Source: SB15 sp964557285 (lineage in GTDB: Bacteria; Chloroflexota; Anaerolineae; Aggregatilineales; J027). Taken from it: 20,645 nt of DNA. Positions 6,588-14,564 of this stretch are shown here, one piece after another. The stretch is from contig CAZKZS010000048.1 in assembly GCA_964557285.1 (NCBI GenBank), positions 1-20,645 on the forward strand, given 5' to 3'. The position numbers and the translations under genes are program-made. Under the pieces are notes generated by a model. The model was not told where the DNA came from, searched no databases, and was given only the letters and a program-made list of their open reading frames with translations. The first letter of the stretch is position 1. Every line of letters starts with the position of its first letter.

Positions 6588-8119
6588 TGATGCTGCTAAC
6601 CGGACGCGCCAGAGTTCCAGTTCACGCCCGTTGTGGGGACGGAAAAAGCGTTTTTCTAATTCCCACTGCAAGGGCAAATCATCGTAGTTGGTTTCCAGGC
6701 TGGGTTCTAACAAAATATACATCCAGCCGTTGTTTTCGGTCTGTTGCAGGATGTCGGCCAGCGTTTCGGGCGACATCTGGTGTGTCACAAAACTGTATTC
6801 CGCGCAGGTGAGATGCACGGGGCCGGGATCGTCCATATACAGCCGCAGGGAATGGCATGACCCTAAAATGCCATAGACTTCTGCTTTGCCCGTGACCGGA
6901 CTTTTTTCAGCATCAGCGGCCAGATATTCAACAGCTTCGCGCTGCCCATAACCGGAAGTGGTGGACTGCACATAGCGCCATCGGTCATGTTCCGGCAGTT
7001 GCAAATCTTCCGGTTGAGTCACGGCCTGCTGGAAAAAATGACCTCCCCACGCCAGCCCATAAACCAGGATGCTCACCATCAAAGCACGTTCAATGGTAGC
7101 GCGGCGTTCGTTTTCCTGGATTTGTGCCACCAGCGTATACAGGCCGCCTGTCAGCAGCAGCATTAAAAACGGGATGCCAATTTCAAGGTAGCGCGAACGG
7201 GGAAACGACCCTACTGCCACCGCCGGAGTCCAGGCCAGCACAAACAGGATGATTAAAAAAAGTCCCTCTTTGCGCCGCCATTTGAGCAAAACTCCCGCAC
7301 CCATGACTGCCAGAATCAGAACGGGCGGCCATAGATAAATAGCGGTTTGTTCAATGGCAATCCGCACATTATCTATCAGGTTTTCCACAAAATTCTGGTC
7401 TTCATGGATATTCAGCAGGTAGTCATCAATGAACACAATCGGCTCGTCGTTGGCCTGCCCAATCACAATCGGGATAAAAATTGGAATCCAGACCGCCGCC
7501 AGAATCGCGCCAATGATCAGCAGGGGTTTGAGATAACGTTCACGTAGATTTTTATGTGACTCAAACAGCCAGATTCCAACCAGAGGCACAGCCATGAAAC
7601 CAGCAGCCGTAAATTTTGCCAGCAGCATGAGCGCAAACAGGATTCCGGTTATAAGACTCATTTTTAGCGTCGGTTTTTGAATCCACAGCAGGCAAAACCA
7701 GATGGTCATCATACTGAGCGCCAGCGTAAAGGGGTCGGCCAGCGCGAGTCGATCAAAAAAGATGGCAAAGGGCNNNNNNNNNNATACAAAAACAGCGCCA
7801 TCACCCCCACCGGATGATTAAAAAGCCTTTTGCCGATCGCATAAATACCTGCACCGCCCATCAGAGTCGACAGCGCCACCAGCAGGCGGCTGATCTGCAA
7901 ATAATCGACACGCGGCACTTCGACCAGACCGAGGTAATAATATAAAAGCAGCTTTTTAGGAATCCAGGACGTATTGGTATTAAAATCCCAGACGACTTCC
8001 GCCCGCCGAATGTGTAAACTTTCATCGGCATAACCGGGCAGCGCCAGAATTTCATGCGTTCGCAAAAACAATTGCAGCAGCAGCACTCCCACTACCGCCG
8101 CCCACTGCCACTTTTTCAC
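6585..8119 (-). CDS. GT-C membrane glycosyltransferase (GT39/ArnT-like), paralog 3, split by assembly gap
   Basis: This polytopic membrane enzyme should move a sugar from a polyprenyl-phosphate donor on the outer side of the membrane. The N-terminal half contains LPGYADESLHIRRAEVVW, the first outer loop with the catalytic-type Asp-Glu pair (32-33). After the ten Ns the coding frame shifts, and the correct frame resumes as PFAIFFDRLALADPF, the same motif as in the two upstream paralogs. It ends with the family's C-terminal outer domain (TSGYGQREA, then GSCHSLRLY). I treat it as one intact gene whose gap has the wrong length, not a pseudogene. GTG 8119 is preferred over GTG 8140: it forms GTGA with the upstream stop, has GGAG 8 bases upstream and matches paralog N-terminus length. 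Donor and acceptor are unknown. Confidence 0.82.
7774..7783. other. Assembly gap (10 Ns) inside a glycosyltransferase gene
   Basis: Ten Ns interrupt paralog 3. The flanking frames fit together only if the true gap is 2 more than a multiple of 3 (8, 11 or 14 bases), so ten is a placeholder or an error. Confidence 0.95.
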
Positions 8120-9663
8120 TGGTCGGACTCCAGTTTCCACACTTCTACGACCATCCCATTAAACGGACGGCCAAAACGGGCAAGCACTTCATGGTCAAGC
8201 GTCAGCAGATTAAAATCCAGCAGGTCATATTCTGGTTCAGCCAGCGCGTATAACACCCCTTCCTGCTGCAAACGCTGTTCGATATGCCGCGCAACTTCCG
8301 GCATGAGTTCTCCTTCCCATCCAAAATTGGGACATTCCAGATTCACCGGACCGTATTCATCCAGATACAGGCGAATTTGATGGCACGACCCCACCAGACC
8401 GACCACCGGAATCCTGCCGCTTGTGACTGAAGGCTCAAGGGAGGTTGTCCATTCCGCCGCGTCCATCAATCCGTAACCAGAAGTGAAATTTTGAAAATAT
8501 TCATAGCGATCAGTTTCAGGCAGGCTCATCTGACGCGGGTCTGTCCAGGCGGCGGTGATAAACGGCTGCGCGAAAAACACAATCCACAGGCTGACCAGCA
8601 GCCAGCTTCCTACCCACGTCATTTTCCAGCGTGCGGGCAGGCGCTGGAAAGTGATCACCAGCGCTCCCGCTATCAAAATAAGCAGGGGCAAAATGCCAAG
8701 CTGAACGTAACGTGTCGAAAAGCGCCCTGCCAGAAAAATCACGATGCTCCAGGGCAGCATGACACAGCCGAACAAAAATAAAAACGGTCGCGGACGAAAA
8801 CGAACGGCGGCTACAAAAGCAAGCCCAGCCGCTATCAGAAACAGCCCGCCATGCAGCACCCAATTGACTTCTGCGATGTCCTGCACGTTATCTATGATGG
8901 TTTCAAGGGGTGAACGGGTGTTGATTAAAACAGGTTCAACCATCACCGCCCGTTCTGCGGCAGCATTTTCAGTGCGCTGGAAGGAGATTTCTTTGTAGAC
9001 CACGTAGGAAAAAAACGGCAACAGCATGACACCAAACGTCACATAACACACAATCAGCGTAGTTTTATAGCGTTTCCATGCGTTGCGCCCTGCAAACAGC
9101 AGCACCGCCAGCACAGGAACAGCCATATACGGCGCTCCTATCAATTTTGCCAGCATAGTGAGGCCGCCGAAGATGCCTGTTAAAATGCCCCATTCCCATT
9201 CTTCGGGGTGGCGCACTAACAGCAGCGACGCCCATACCGTTAAAATCCCTAAAGCCGACGCTAAAGGGTCGGAAAAAGCGAGTCGGTCAAAAAAAATCAT
9301 AAAGGGTGAAAACACGGCTGTATACAGTGCGAGAATCCCGCCCCAGACTCCAAACAGCCGCCGCGCCGTAGCATACACTCCGGCCAGCCCCAGCAGGGAA
9401 AACATCCCGACAGCCGTTCTTCCGATAAAAATCCCATGCAGACGGTCTGCGTTAAACAGCCCTATCCAGTAATAGGTCAGCAGTTTGCCAGGTTTCAGGG
9501 AAATATTCAGGTCATCAAAACGCCATACCACCTCTGCCCGTCGGATGTGCAGGCTTTCGTCGTTAAACGGCGGCAGCGCGGTCACATGATGAATCCGAAT
9601 AAACAGGGCAATCAGCAGCAGCAGAATTATCAGCCAGCCGCGACTATTGAATGAACCAGGCAT
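8116..9663 (-). CDS. GT-C membrane glycosyltransferase (GT39/ArnT-like), paralog 2
   Basis: A 515-residue polytopic protein with about ten hydrophobic segments. The first outer loop carries LPPFNDESLHIRRAEVVW with the catalytic-type Asp35-Glu36. A second conserved loop reads FFDRLAFSDPL, as in PMT/ArnT-like GT-C enzymes. The C-terminal outer domain has TSGYGLMDAAEW and VGSCHQIRLYLDEYGPVNLEC, with two cysteines kept in all three paralogs. ATG 9663 overlaps the upstream gene by 20 bases and has GGTG 6 bases before it; a GTG at 9672 is the alternative. It sits in one leftward operon with the flippase-like gene and the other two paralogs. Low sequence similarity to named enzymes leaves the sugar and acceptor open. 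Confidence 0.83.
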   Translation of the reverse strand: MPGSFNSRGWLIILLLLIALFIRIHHVTALPPFNDESLHIRRAEVVWRFDDLNISLKPGKLLTYYWIGLFNADRLHGIFIGRTAVGMFSLLGLAGVYATARRLFGVWGGILALYTAVFSPFMIFFDRLAFSDPLASALGILTVWASLLLVRHPEEWEWGILTGIFGGLTMLAKLIGAPYMAVPVLAVLLFAGRNAWKRYKTTLIVCYVTFGVMLLPFFSYVVYKEISFQRTENAAAERAVMVEPVLINTRSPLETIIDNVQDIAEVNWVLHGGLFLIAAGLAFVAAVRFRPRPFLFLFGCVMLPWSIVIFLAGRFSTRYVQLGILPLLILIAGALVITFQRLPARWKMTWVGSWLLVSLWIVFFAQPFITAAWTDPRQMSLPETDRYEYFQNFTSGYGLMDAAEWTTSLEPSVTSGRIPVVGLVGSCHQIRLYLDEYGPVNLECPNFGWEGELMPEVARHIEQRLQQEGVLYALAEPEYDLLDFNLLTLDHEVLARFGRPFNGMVVEVWKLESDQ

Positions 9664-11245
9664 TACCTTCACCAGGGGTCACACGATACAGCCATACCCG
9701 TACACCGTCATGGGGACGGGCATAAGAACTTATCAATTCAGGAGTTACGTTCATCGTGCGAAAATCAATAATTCCTGCATCTTCCACCAGAAAATACCAG
9801 CTCCCTGTTTCGGCGACTTCTTGCTCCCATTTTGCCACGACTTCGGGAATCATGCTTTCGTTAAATTTAAAATAAGGGCAGTTCAGGTTTACATCATGAT
9901 TTTTAGGAAAGTACAGGCGTAAACTGTGGCAGTTTCCTACAAATCCGGTTAGCGGAATTTCTCCATTAATTTCGGGCAGCGCAAGAATATCTGGTACAGC
10001 CTCTCGCAGGCCATAGCCGGAGGAGGTATGGCTGAAATATTCCCATTGATCCTGTTTGCTCAGGAAAAGCCGGGTGGGGTTATCCCATAGGCCAGCAATA
10101 AAATGGATGCTGTAAAACAGGAAAGCGATGAATCCAACCAGTGAAAAAAGATAAAGCAGTTGGACGTGAGGCTGGCGGGCATCATATCCCAGCAAAAACA
10201 CCGCCGTAAAAATGAGCAAAAAGGGAAAGCCTAAAATCAGATAGCGGGTGCTTGGGAAGGCCGAAACCACTAGAATAAATCCCCAGGCTGCGGCGGTGAT
10301 AAGCAGCAAATAAATTTTAGGGCGGTGATTCTGACTCAGGAAGGAAGCGGCCAGCGCCAGCAGAAATATAAACGTCAGCGGCCCAATCAGCAGCCGCAGC
10401 GACTCGTTATACGTTTCGATGTTGTAACCCATCTGCTCAAGGCGGCTGAGGTTTTCCGGTGTAATCAGCCAGCTATCAACCACTTCCGGTTTTTCATCCG
10501 GCGGATTCACTTCACGGTACACCATGTACCCGACGAACGGCAGCAGCATAAGGGCTGCTACGATATAACACAGCAGCAGGGGTTTAGCGGATTGAAGTTT
10601 ATCCCTCACCTCCCCGCCCCCTCTCCCAGAACGGGAGAGGGGAGGAAAAAGCCCCTCCCCCATTAAGGGGGAGGGGTTTGGGGTGAGGGTAAACAGGTAC
10701 ACCGCCAGAAGTGGCACAATCGCCAGAGGCAGCGCGGTTAATTTTGCCAGCAGGGTGAATCCCAGCAGGAGTCCGGTTATCACTGCCCGTCTAGGGGTAG
10801 GATGACGGGCGAAAAGCACACTCGACCAGACCAGCGCCAGCGCGAACACCGTTACAAAGGGGTCGGACATTGCCAGCCGTTCAAAAAAAATCAACAGAGG
10901 GGTCAGACCGTACAGCCAGATGACCAGCAGACTTTTCCAGTAGGAGCGTGTGAAGGTTTTCACCAGCGCAAAGGACAGCGCTGCCGCAAGCAGAGATACC
11001 AGCGCCAGCGCCTGACGACTCAGCCAGAGACCGTTATCATCCTGAGGATTAAAGAGGCCAAAATAATAATACAGCAGCAGCTTGGCAGGTAAAAAAGAGG
11101 CTTTTTCATCCGTAAACTCGTAGACCACCTGCGCCCGCATGATGTGTAAACTTTCATCGACAAACGCAGGCATGGTTAGGATGGCATGGGCGCGAATCGC
11201 CCATACCACCCATAGGCTCAAAGCTGCTAAAAACAAACGCCGCAT
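9644..11245 (-). CDS. GT-C membrane glycosyltransferase (GT39/ArnT-like), paralog 1, with in-frame palindromic insert
   Basis: A 533-residue polytopic enzyme of the same family as its two downstream neighbours. MPAFVDESLHIMRAQVV holds the Asp30-Glu31 pair, FFERLAMSDPF the second loop motif, and the outer C-terminal domain has TSGYGLREA and GNCHSLRLY with Cys439 and Cys456. Residues about 186-214 are absent from both paralogs: a Pro/Gly/Ser/Arg-rich stretch (TPNPSPLMGEG ... SRSGRGGGEV) encoded by an 87-base palindromic element, placed in a loop between membrane helices. The start ATG shares one base with the stop of the upstream gene (TAATG), and there is no ribosome binding site, so translation is probably coupled by re-initiation. 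Confidence 0.83.
   Translation of the reverse strand: MRRLFLAALSLWVVWAIRAHAILTMPAFVDESLHIMRAQVVYEFTDEKASFLPAKLLLYYYFGLFNPQDDNGLWLSRQALALVSLLAAALSFALVKTFTRSYWKSLLVIWLYGLTPLLIFFERLAMSDPFVTVFALALVWSSVLFARHPTPRRAVITGLLLGFTLLAKLTALPLAIVPLLAVYLFTLTPNPSPLMGEGLFPPLSRSGRGGGEVRDKLQSAKPLLLCYIVAALMLLPFVGYMVYREVNPPDEKPEVVDSWLITPENLSRLEQMGYNIETYNESLRLLIGPLTFIFLLALAASFLSQNHRPKIYLLLITAAAWGFILVVSAFPSTRYLILGFPFLLIFTAVFLLGYDARQPHVQLLYLFSLVGFIAFLFYSIHFIAGLWDNPTRLFLSKQDQWEYFSHTSSGYGLREAVPDILALPEINGEIPLTGFVGNCHSLRLYFPKNHDVNLNCPYFKFNESMIPEVVAKWEQEVAETGSWYFLVEDAGIIDFRTMNVTPELISSYARPHDGVRVWLYRVTPGEGNAWFIQ
10603..10689. repeat. 87-base compound palindromic element inside a coding region
   Basis: An outer 8-bp stem (CCCTCACC 10603-10610 with GGTGAGGG 10682-10689) encloses two perfect 10-bp hairpins: CCCCTCTCCC/GGGAGAGGGG (10618-10627, 10633-10642, loop AGAAC) and CCCCTCCCCC/GGGGGAGGGG (10652-10661, 10667-10676, loop ATTAA). 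The length is 29 codons, so the host frame is kept. REP/MITE-like elements that read as TPNPSP...GEG are, to my knowledge, common in some bacterial genomes; a copy search would settle it. Confidence 0.8.
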
Positions 11246-12234
11246 TAAAGGTTGGATTCAGTAGAACGGCGCTGCACCGGACGCATCCCACGTTCCAGCA
11301 AAATCAGACCACCCAATACAGCCTGAGTCCAGCCGACAAAACGAATCAATAAGCCGATACTCAGCGCGTTCGGTTCACTGACACTCAGATAACCCAGGAA
11401 AAAAACATATGCGCCTTCTTTGATTCCCAGTGACCCCGGCGTGAGGGGGATAATTTCCAGTGTCGAAATTAAAGCCACAATCGAAATGAACCCCAGATAG
11501 GACACCGGTTCAGTGACTGCCAGCAGAGTCACATAGTAGGAAGTCATGCTGAAAAAATTCGCCAGCAGCGAGAGCAGTACCATTTCGACCAGCAAACGCG
11601 GCTGGCCGAGATCACCTTGCAGCGAATCGCTTAGCCGTTCGACTTTTTGAGCAAATCTACCCATTTTAAAATGGGTCATCCATCGGACGATGGTCGGCAC
11701 AAACCAGCCAAACCGCAAAATAATCAGCCCGATGATTCCAGCCGCCGACAGCCCATAAATGAGCAGCGACATTTCAAGCGGAATCCCATCCGGTTGTACT
11801 GTCAGCAAAATCAGGGCAGCGGTGGTGACTACTGAAATCAGGCCAATAGCACGCTCGATTAAGACAGAGGACACCGAATCCACCGCGCGGCCTGTATCAA
11901 CGGAACTTTCGGCCATTCGCATGGCGTCCCCGCCCGCCGACGAACCGGGCAAAAACTGGCTGTAAAATGCCCCTACCAGATAGGTGCCAAACAGCCGCCC
12001 GAAGGTTGTTTCCACATGATTTTTTCTAAGCAAGAGCATCCAGCGCCAGGTTTTTACCCCCGTTGATGCCATAATCAGCACCCAGGCGGGAATAAAATAC
12101 ACAAGGTTGGCTTCTGCCAGGGTATCACCCACCTCATGTATATCCACCAGTTCAAACAGGGCAAACAGCCCGACGGCTCCCATCACCAATCGTACCCACG
12201 ACCAGATGGATTTGACTTTGCTTTGCTTATTCAT
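11245..12234 (-). CDS. Flippase-like membrane protein (LPG synthase TM / UPF0104 family)
   Basis: The 329 residues form about eight membrane helices. The family hallmark is seen at 90-107: FYSQFLPGSSAGGDAMRM, with TWRW in the preceding helix. Later conserved parts are SVLIERAIGL and the LTPGSLGIKEGAYVFF loop near the C-terminus. Members include the membrane part of lysylphosphatidylglycerol synthase and the archaeal AglD-related proteins, and are thought to translocate or modify lipid-linked substrates; there is no catalytic LPG-synthase domain here. As first gene of an operon with three GT-C glycosyltransferases, a role in supplying or flipping a polyprenyl-linked sugar donor is likely (inference). 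A TTGCCC-N16-TATAAT promoter lies upstream with a leader of about 23 bases. Confidence 0.85.
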   Translation of the reverse strand: MNKQSKVKSIWSWVRLVMGAVGLFALFELVDIHEVGDTLAEANLVYFIPAWVLIMASTGVKTWRWMLLLRKNHVETTFGRLFGTYLVGAFYSQFLPGSSAGGDAMRMAESSVDTGRAVDSVSSVLIERAIGLISVVTTAALILLTVQPDGIPLEMSLLIYGLSAAGIIGLIILRFGWFVPTIVRWMTHFKMGRFAQKVERLSDSLQGDLGQPRLLVEMVLLSLLANFFSMTSYYVTLLAVTEPVSYLGFISIVALISTLEIIPLTPGSLGIKEGAYVFFLGYLSVSEPNALSIGLLIRFVGWTQAVLGGLILLERGMRPVQRRSTESNL

Positions 12235-12264
12235 GTCTTGTTGTCTTTCTGCTACCGGGCAGGG

Positions 12265-12292
12265 ATTATAGTCCTATCCTACTGGAGGGCAA
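12265..12292 (-). promoter_or_regulatory. Promoter of the flippase/glycosyltransferase operon
   Basis: On the minus strand TTGCCC (12292-12287), a 16-base spacer and TATAAT (12270-12265). The -10 is a perfect consensus. The ATG at 12234 lies 30 bases after it; the ribosome binding site (AGAAAG) is weak. Confidence 0.55.
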
Positions 12293-12302
12293 CAGGGCAT
12301 TT

Positions 12303-13247
12303 TTAACGATATGCTCCGCTGTCCACTTCGTCCATTAATTCTATAACTCCACTGGATGAGGTAATCTGTAAAAAATAATTTCCGGTTGGCGCTCCGTCGC
12401 GGCCAGCAATCACCAGCCGTAAATCCTCATATACCGACGGGGTATATTCAATCATTTGTGTATGAGGAATATCGCCTATTGTGCCGTGTGCGACCACTTT
12501 ATCCTGCTCATTCCACAGTTCCATTAATGGAACATCAGGTCGGGGGCGGTTGTATGGGTCGACATTACTCACATTGCTGAGCGCATCCAGCAGTTCCTGT
12601 TCATCAAAGCTCATCAAGTCTCTGGAAAAAACAATGACAATCAAAATCGTGTCATCGGGTTTTCCCCGGATGTTATACGCATGGGCTTGTCCGTTATAGA
12701 GAGTCCCATTTTGAAGGTCGTTATATTCGGCATCCTTACTCTGTACGATAGGAATCCGCTTATCTTCCGGCAGTTCTTCTTCAGCGATTCCGATGCTGTC
12801 CGCTTCGACCCATCCCAGCGCTTCTTGATCTTTTTCCAGAAAACCGAGCAAATTTTGTCCGGTGAAGGAATCGTAAATCGCCACCACCGCAAACAGCAGC
12901 GCCAGAATCCCCACAAATCCAAGCAGCAGGGGCAGCGATGACGACTTCTTTCTCGTCTGGATAGACGTAGTGCGAAGTTTTTGCGGAGAAAGGTCAGTGG
13001 TCTGGCGCTTTAAACGCTGCACCATTTCTCTGGCCGCCGCATGGTCGGGTTTAAGCGCCAGCACCCTGCTTAAGGCAATGCGTTTATCCTTATCATTTTC
13101 GGCGGCATATACCGCCAGCCACCACGCATCTACGTTATCTTTGTCCTCCCGCAAAATGTCGATAATCAGAGGACGCGCGGATATAAAATCCTTCATCTTG
13201 ATAAGACGGTAGGCATCCTGTAGTTTGTCGTGGATGGTTCTGTTCAT
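12303..13247 (-). CDS. Membrane-anchored protein with TPR-like N-terminus, unknown outer domain
   Basis: The 314 residues show three parts. Residues 5-80 are helical TPR-like repeats (DAYRLIKMKDFISARPLIID, then the WWLAVYAAENDKDKRIALSRV pair) facing the cytoplasm. A basic stretch precedes one membrane helix at about 105-125. Residues 130-314 lie outside the membrane and are probably beta-rich, with GQAHAYNIRGKPDDTILIV and LVIAGRDGAPTGNYFLQITS, a pattern reminiscent of PPC-like or other secreted beta-sandwich domains. I do not recognise the family. GGAG lies 7 bases before the ATG. The gene is separated from its upstream neighbour by a terminator, so it has its own promoter, although no convincing one is visible in the 50 bases available. 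Similar TPR plus single-helix designs are frequent in Anaerolineae (family knowledge, not checked). Confidence 0.75.
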   Translation of the reverse strand: MNRTIHDKLQDAYRLIKMKDFISARPLIIDILREDKDNVDAWWLAVYAAENDKDKRIALSRVLALKPDHAAAREMVQRLKRQTTDLSPQKLRTTSIQTRKKSSSLPLLLGFVGILALLFAVVAIYDSFTGQNLLGFLEKDQEALGWVEADSIGIAEEELPEDKRIPIVQSKDAEYNDLQNGTLYNGQAHAYNIRGKPDDTILIVIVFSRDLMSFDEQELLDALSNVSNVDPYNRPRPDVPLMELWNEQDKVVAHGTIGDIPHTQMIEYTPSVYEDLRLVIAGRDGAPTGNYFLQITSSSGVIELMDEVDSGAYR

Positions 13248-13299
13248 GGTGTAACTCCAAAAATAAATACGAAATTGTGTGAAATTTGTTCCGTGTTTT

Positions 13300-13328
13300 A
13301 AAAAGAAAAACCCCGTTTGGGGCGGGGT
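13300..13328 (-). terminator. Intrinsic terminator of the 53-residue protein gene
   Basis: On the minus strand ACCCCG and CGGGGT form a 6-bp stem around a 7-base loop, then TTTTTCTTTTT. It begins 3 bases after the stop codon of the small gene. Confidence 0.8.
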
Positions 13329-13330
13329 CG

Positions 13331-13492
13331 TTACTCGGCAGTTTCGGCGGGGGTATCGTTCCCTTCATCCGATTTTTCTTCTGCCTTCGGGGATTTTTTG
13401 GGAAGTTTCTCTTCCAGCATTTCTTTAAGCTGCTTCGCGTCGTCTTTGCTCAGGCCAACCAGTTCGTTAAACAGGGTGTTCACATCTGCCAT
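13331..13492 (-). CDS. Small acidic 53-residue protein of unknown function
   Basis: The short frame starts MADVNTLFNELVGLSKDDAK and ends in a charged, disordered-looking tail rich in Lys and Glu, finishing ETAE. Residues 4-30 should form two helices (LVGLSKDDAKQLKEMLEEKL), a little like the N-terminal helices of ribosomal protein L7/L12, but it is too short to assign. The case that it is a real gene is strong: GAGGA lies 6 bases before the ATG, a TTGAAG-N17-TAAGAT promoter is placed to give a leader of about 21 bases, and a good terminator begins 3 bases after the TAA. It is therefore probably transcribed alone, perhaps at a high level. No signal peptide or membrane segment is present. Confidence 0.75.
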   Translation of the reverse strand: MADVNTLFNELVGLSKDDAKQLKEMLEEKLPKKSPKAEEKSDEGNDTPAETAE

Positions 13493-13519
13493 AGGAGTTC
13501 CTCAATTTCTTTTTGCCCA

Positions 13520-13548
13520 ATCTTACAATTCTGATGCTCAATCTTCAA
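13520..13548 (-). promoter_or_regulatory. Promoter of the 53-residue protein gene
   Basis: On the minus strand TTGAAG (13548-13543), a 17-base spacer and TAAGAT (13525-13520), lying between the GerMN lipoprotein stop and the small gene. Confidence 0.45.
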
Positions 13549-13560
13549 TAGGCGGAATGT

Positions 13561-14115
13561 TTAGAAGTCGGCGCGGGTGTAGGGTGTGTCCTCCACTTCC
13601 AGACCGCGTGCATCAAAAAGCTGTTTCATATTTTGACCATTGATGTAAATGGTCGCGCTGTTGACCTCCGGAAACTGGAAAATGGTATGCAAAATTTGCG
13701 CCTGCATCCGGGCATCGCCGCATACCCCCGCCAGCGAAAACACTCCCTGCATGTTGATGACAACCGAATCGCCATTCACGGTGATGGAGTCAATTTGCAT
13801 GTTGGTTGTATGCAAGGAGGTCACTAATCCTGACTGGCCGTAACTTTCTTCTTTGAGGGCAAACAGGGCTTCCAGCGCGGTTCGCAGGTCATTTTCCAGG
13901 CTTCCTTCAACAGACTGACCTGTATTCACTGCCACAATCGAGTCACCGCAGCCGACGGGTGTTCCTGAGGCATCCTCTAAAGCAATCAGGTAAAACTGGA
14001 TAGGGCTGCCGGATGAAGGAGTCTCTTGCGTAGGAGATTCTTCTGTGCTGTCTGTTTCCGTTAAATTACAGGCTATCAGAGAGAGGAATAACCCTAGAAT
14101 GAGCCATATTTTCAT
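13561..14115 (-). CDS. GerMN-domain lipoprotein
   Basis: The 184-residue protein has a short lipoprotein signal with lipobox LIAC (Cys16), then a Thr/Ser/Glu-rich linker, so it should be anchored to the outer face of the membrane. Residues about 40-170 match the GerMN domain: IQFYLIALED, the helix LRTALEALFAL, GLVTSLH, IDSITVNGDSVVINMQGVF, then QILHTIFQFPEVNSATIYING. GerMN is named from the Bacillus spore germination protein GerM but is widespread in non-spore-forming Chloroflexota and probably acts at the cell wall; the molecular role is not known. A possible AAAGGGA ribosome binding site lies about 9 bases upstream. It may be read through from the deoxyribosyltransferase gene 51 bases upstream, as no terminator lies between them. 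Confidence 0.85.
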   Translation of the reverse strand: MKIWLILGLFLSLIACNLTETDSTEESPTQETPSSGSPIQFYLIALEDASGTPVGCGDSIVAVNTGQSVEGSLENDLRTALEALFALKEESYGQSGLVTSLHTTNMQIDSITVNGDSVVINMQGVFSLAGVCGDARMQAQILHTIFQFPEVNSATIYINGQNMKQLFDARGLEVEDTPYTRADF

Positions 14116-14166
14116 GGTGGAAATTCCCTTTTAGCCTGTTAGACACGTCTTTTGAAGAAAAAGTTC

Positions 14167-14562
14167 CTACGCGCGGCCTACCAGAGTCATCAGGTCGTCA
14201 ATCGTTGGGGCAATTCGGCTGCCTTCGCCGCACAGTCCCCAGATAAGATTATTCAGCCGGCGCACATCATCCGTAATACCAAAACAGGGTTTGCCTCTGG
14301 CATACACATATCCCAGTTCCGCACACGTTCCCGAATCGTGGTCTGCGCCTGTGAGCAGCGCCACCAGCATATCACACCCTTCAAGTGCCTGCATATCAGT
14401 ATGAAACAGACGCGGGCGGTCTGCTTCACTTTTAAAAATGCCCGCGTCCCGGTGGGGTAAAAAAGTCCGGTGTCCGGCCTGTTCCAGCGCCGCGCTGATT
14501 TGTTCCAAGTACCAGCGCTCATGGGTATTGAACAGCGGCCCTGCCACGTAAATATACGCCAT
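14167..14562 (-). CDS. Nucleoside 2-deoxyribosyltransferase-like protein
   Basis: This family cleaves or exchanges the base of 2'-deoxynucleosides or nucleotides in salvage and in removal of odd nucleotides. The 131 residues contain the N-terminal IYVAGPLFNTHERWYLEQI (Rossmann-like strand and substrate loop), FLPHRDAG, the central DMLVALLTGADHDSGTCAELGYVYARGKP with the glutamate position of the nucleophile (AELGY), and a C-terminal helical end. The start ATG lies 2 bases after the thiolase stop, so the pair is probably translated from one mRNA. That pairing is not an obvious pathway. Whether it acts on nucleosides or on 5'-monophosphates (as in DNPH1-like enzymes) cannot be said. Confidence 0.85.
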   Translation of the reverse strand: MAYIYVAGPLFNTHERWYLEQISAALEQAGHRTFLPHRDAGIFKSEADRPRLFHTDMQALEGCDMLVALLTGADHDSGTCAELGYVYARGKPCFGITDDVRRLNNLIWGLCGEGSRIAPTIDDLMTLVGRA

Positions 14563-14564
14563 CG

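Noticed and set aside
7709..8140. Separate short glycosyltransferase gene, or a frameshifted pseudogene
   Set aside because: The break falls exactly at ten Ns and both sides match the paralogs in sequence order; a wrong gap length explains it without a mutation.
10603..10689. CRISPR or tandem repeat array
   Set aside because: The segment is one compound palindrome with no repeated unit and spacer structure; no CRISPR-like array was seen anywhere in the window.
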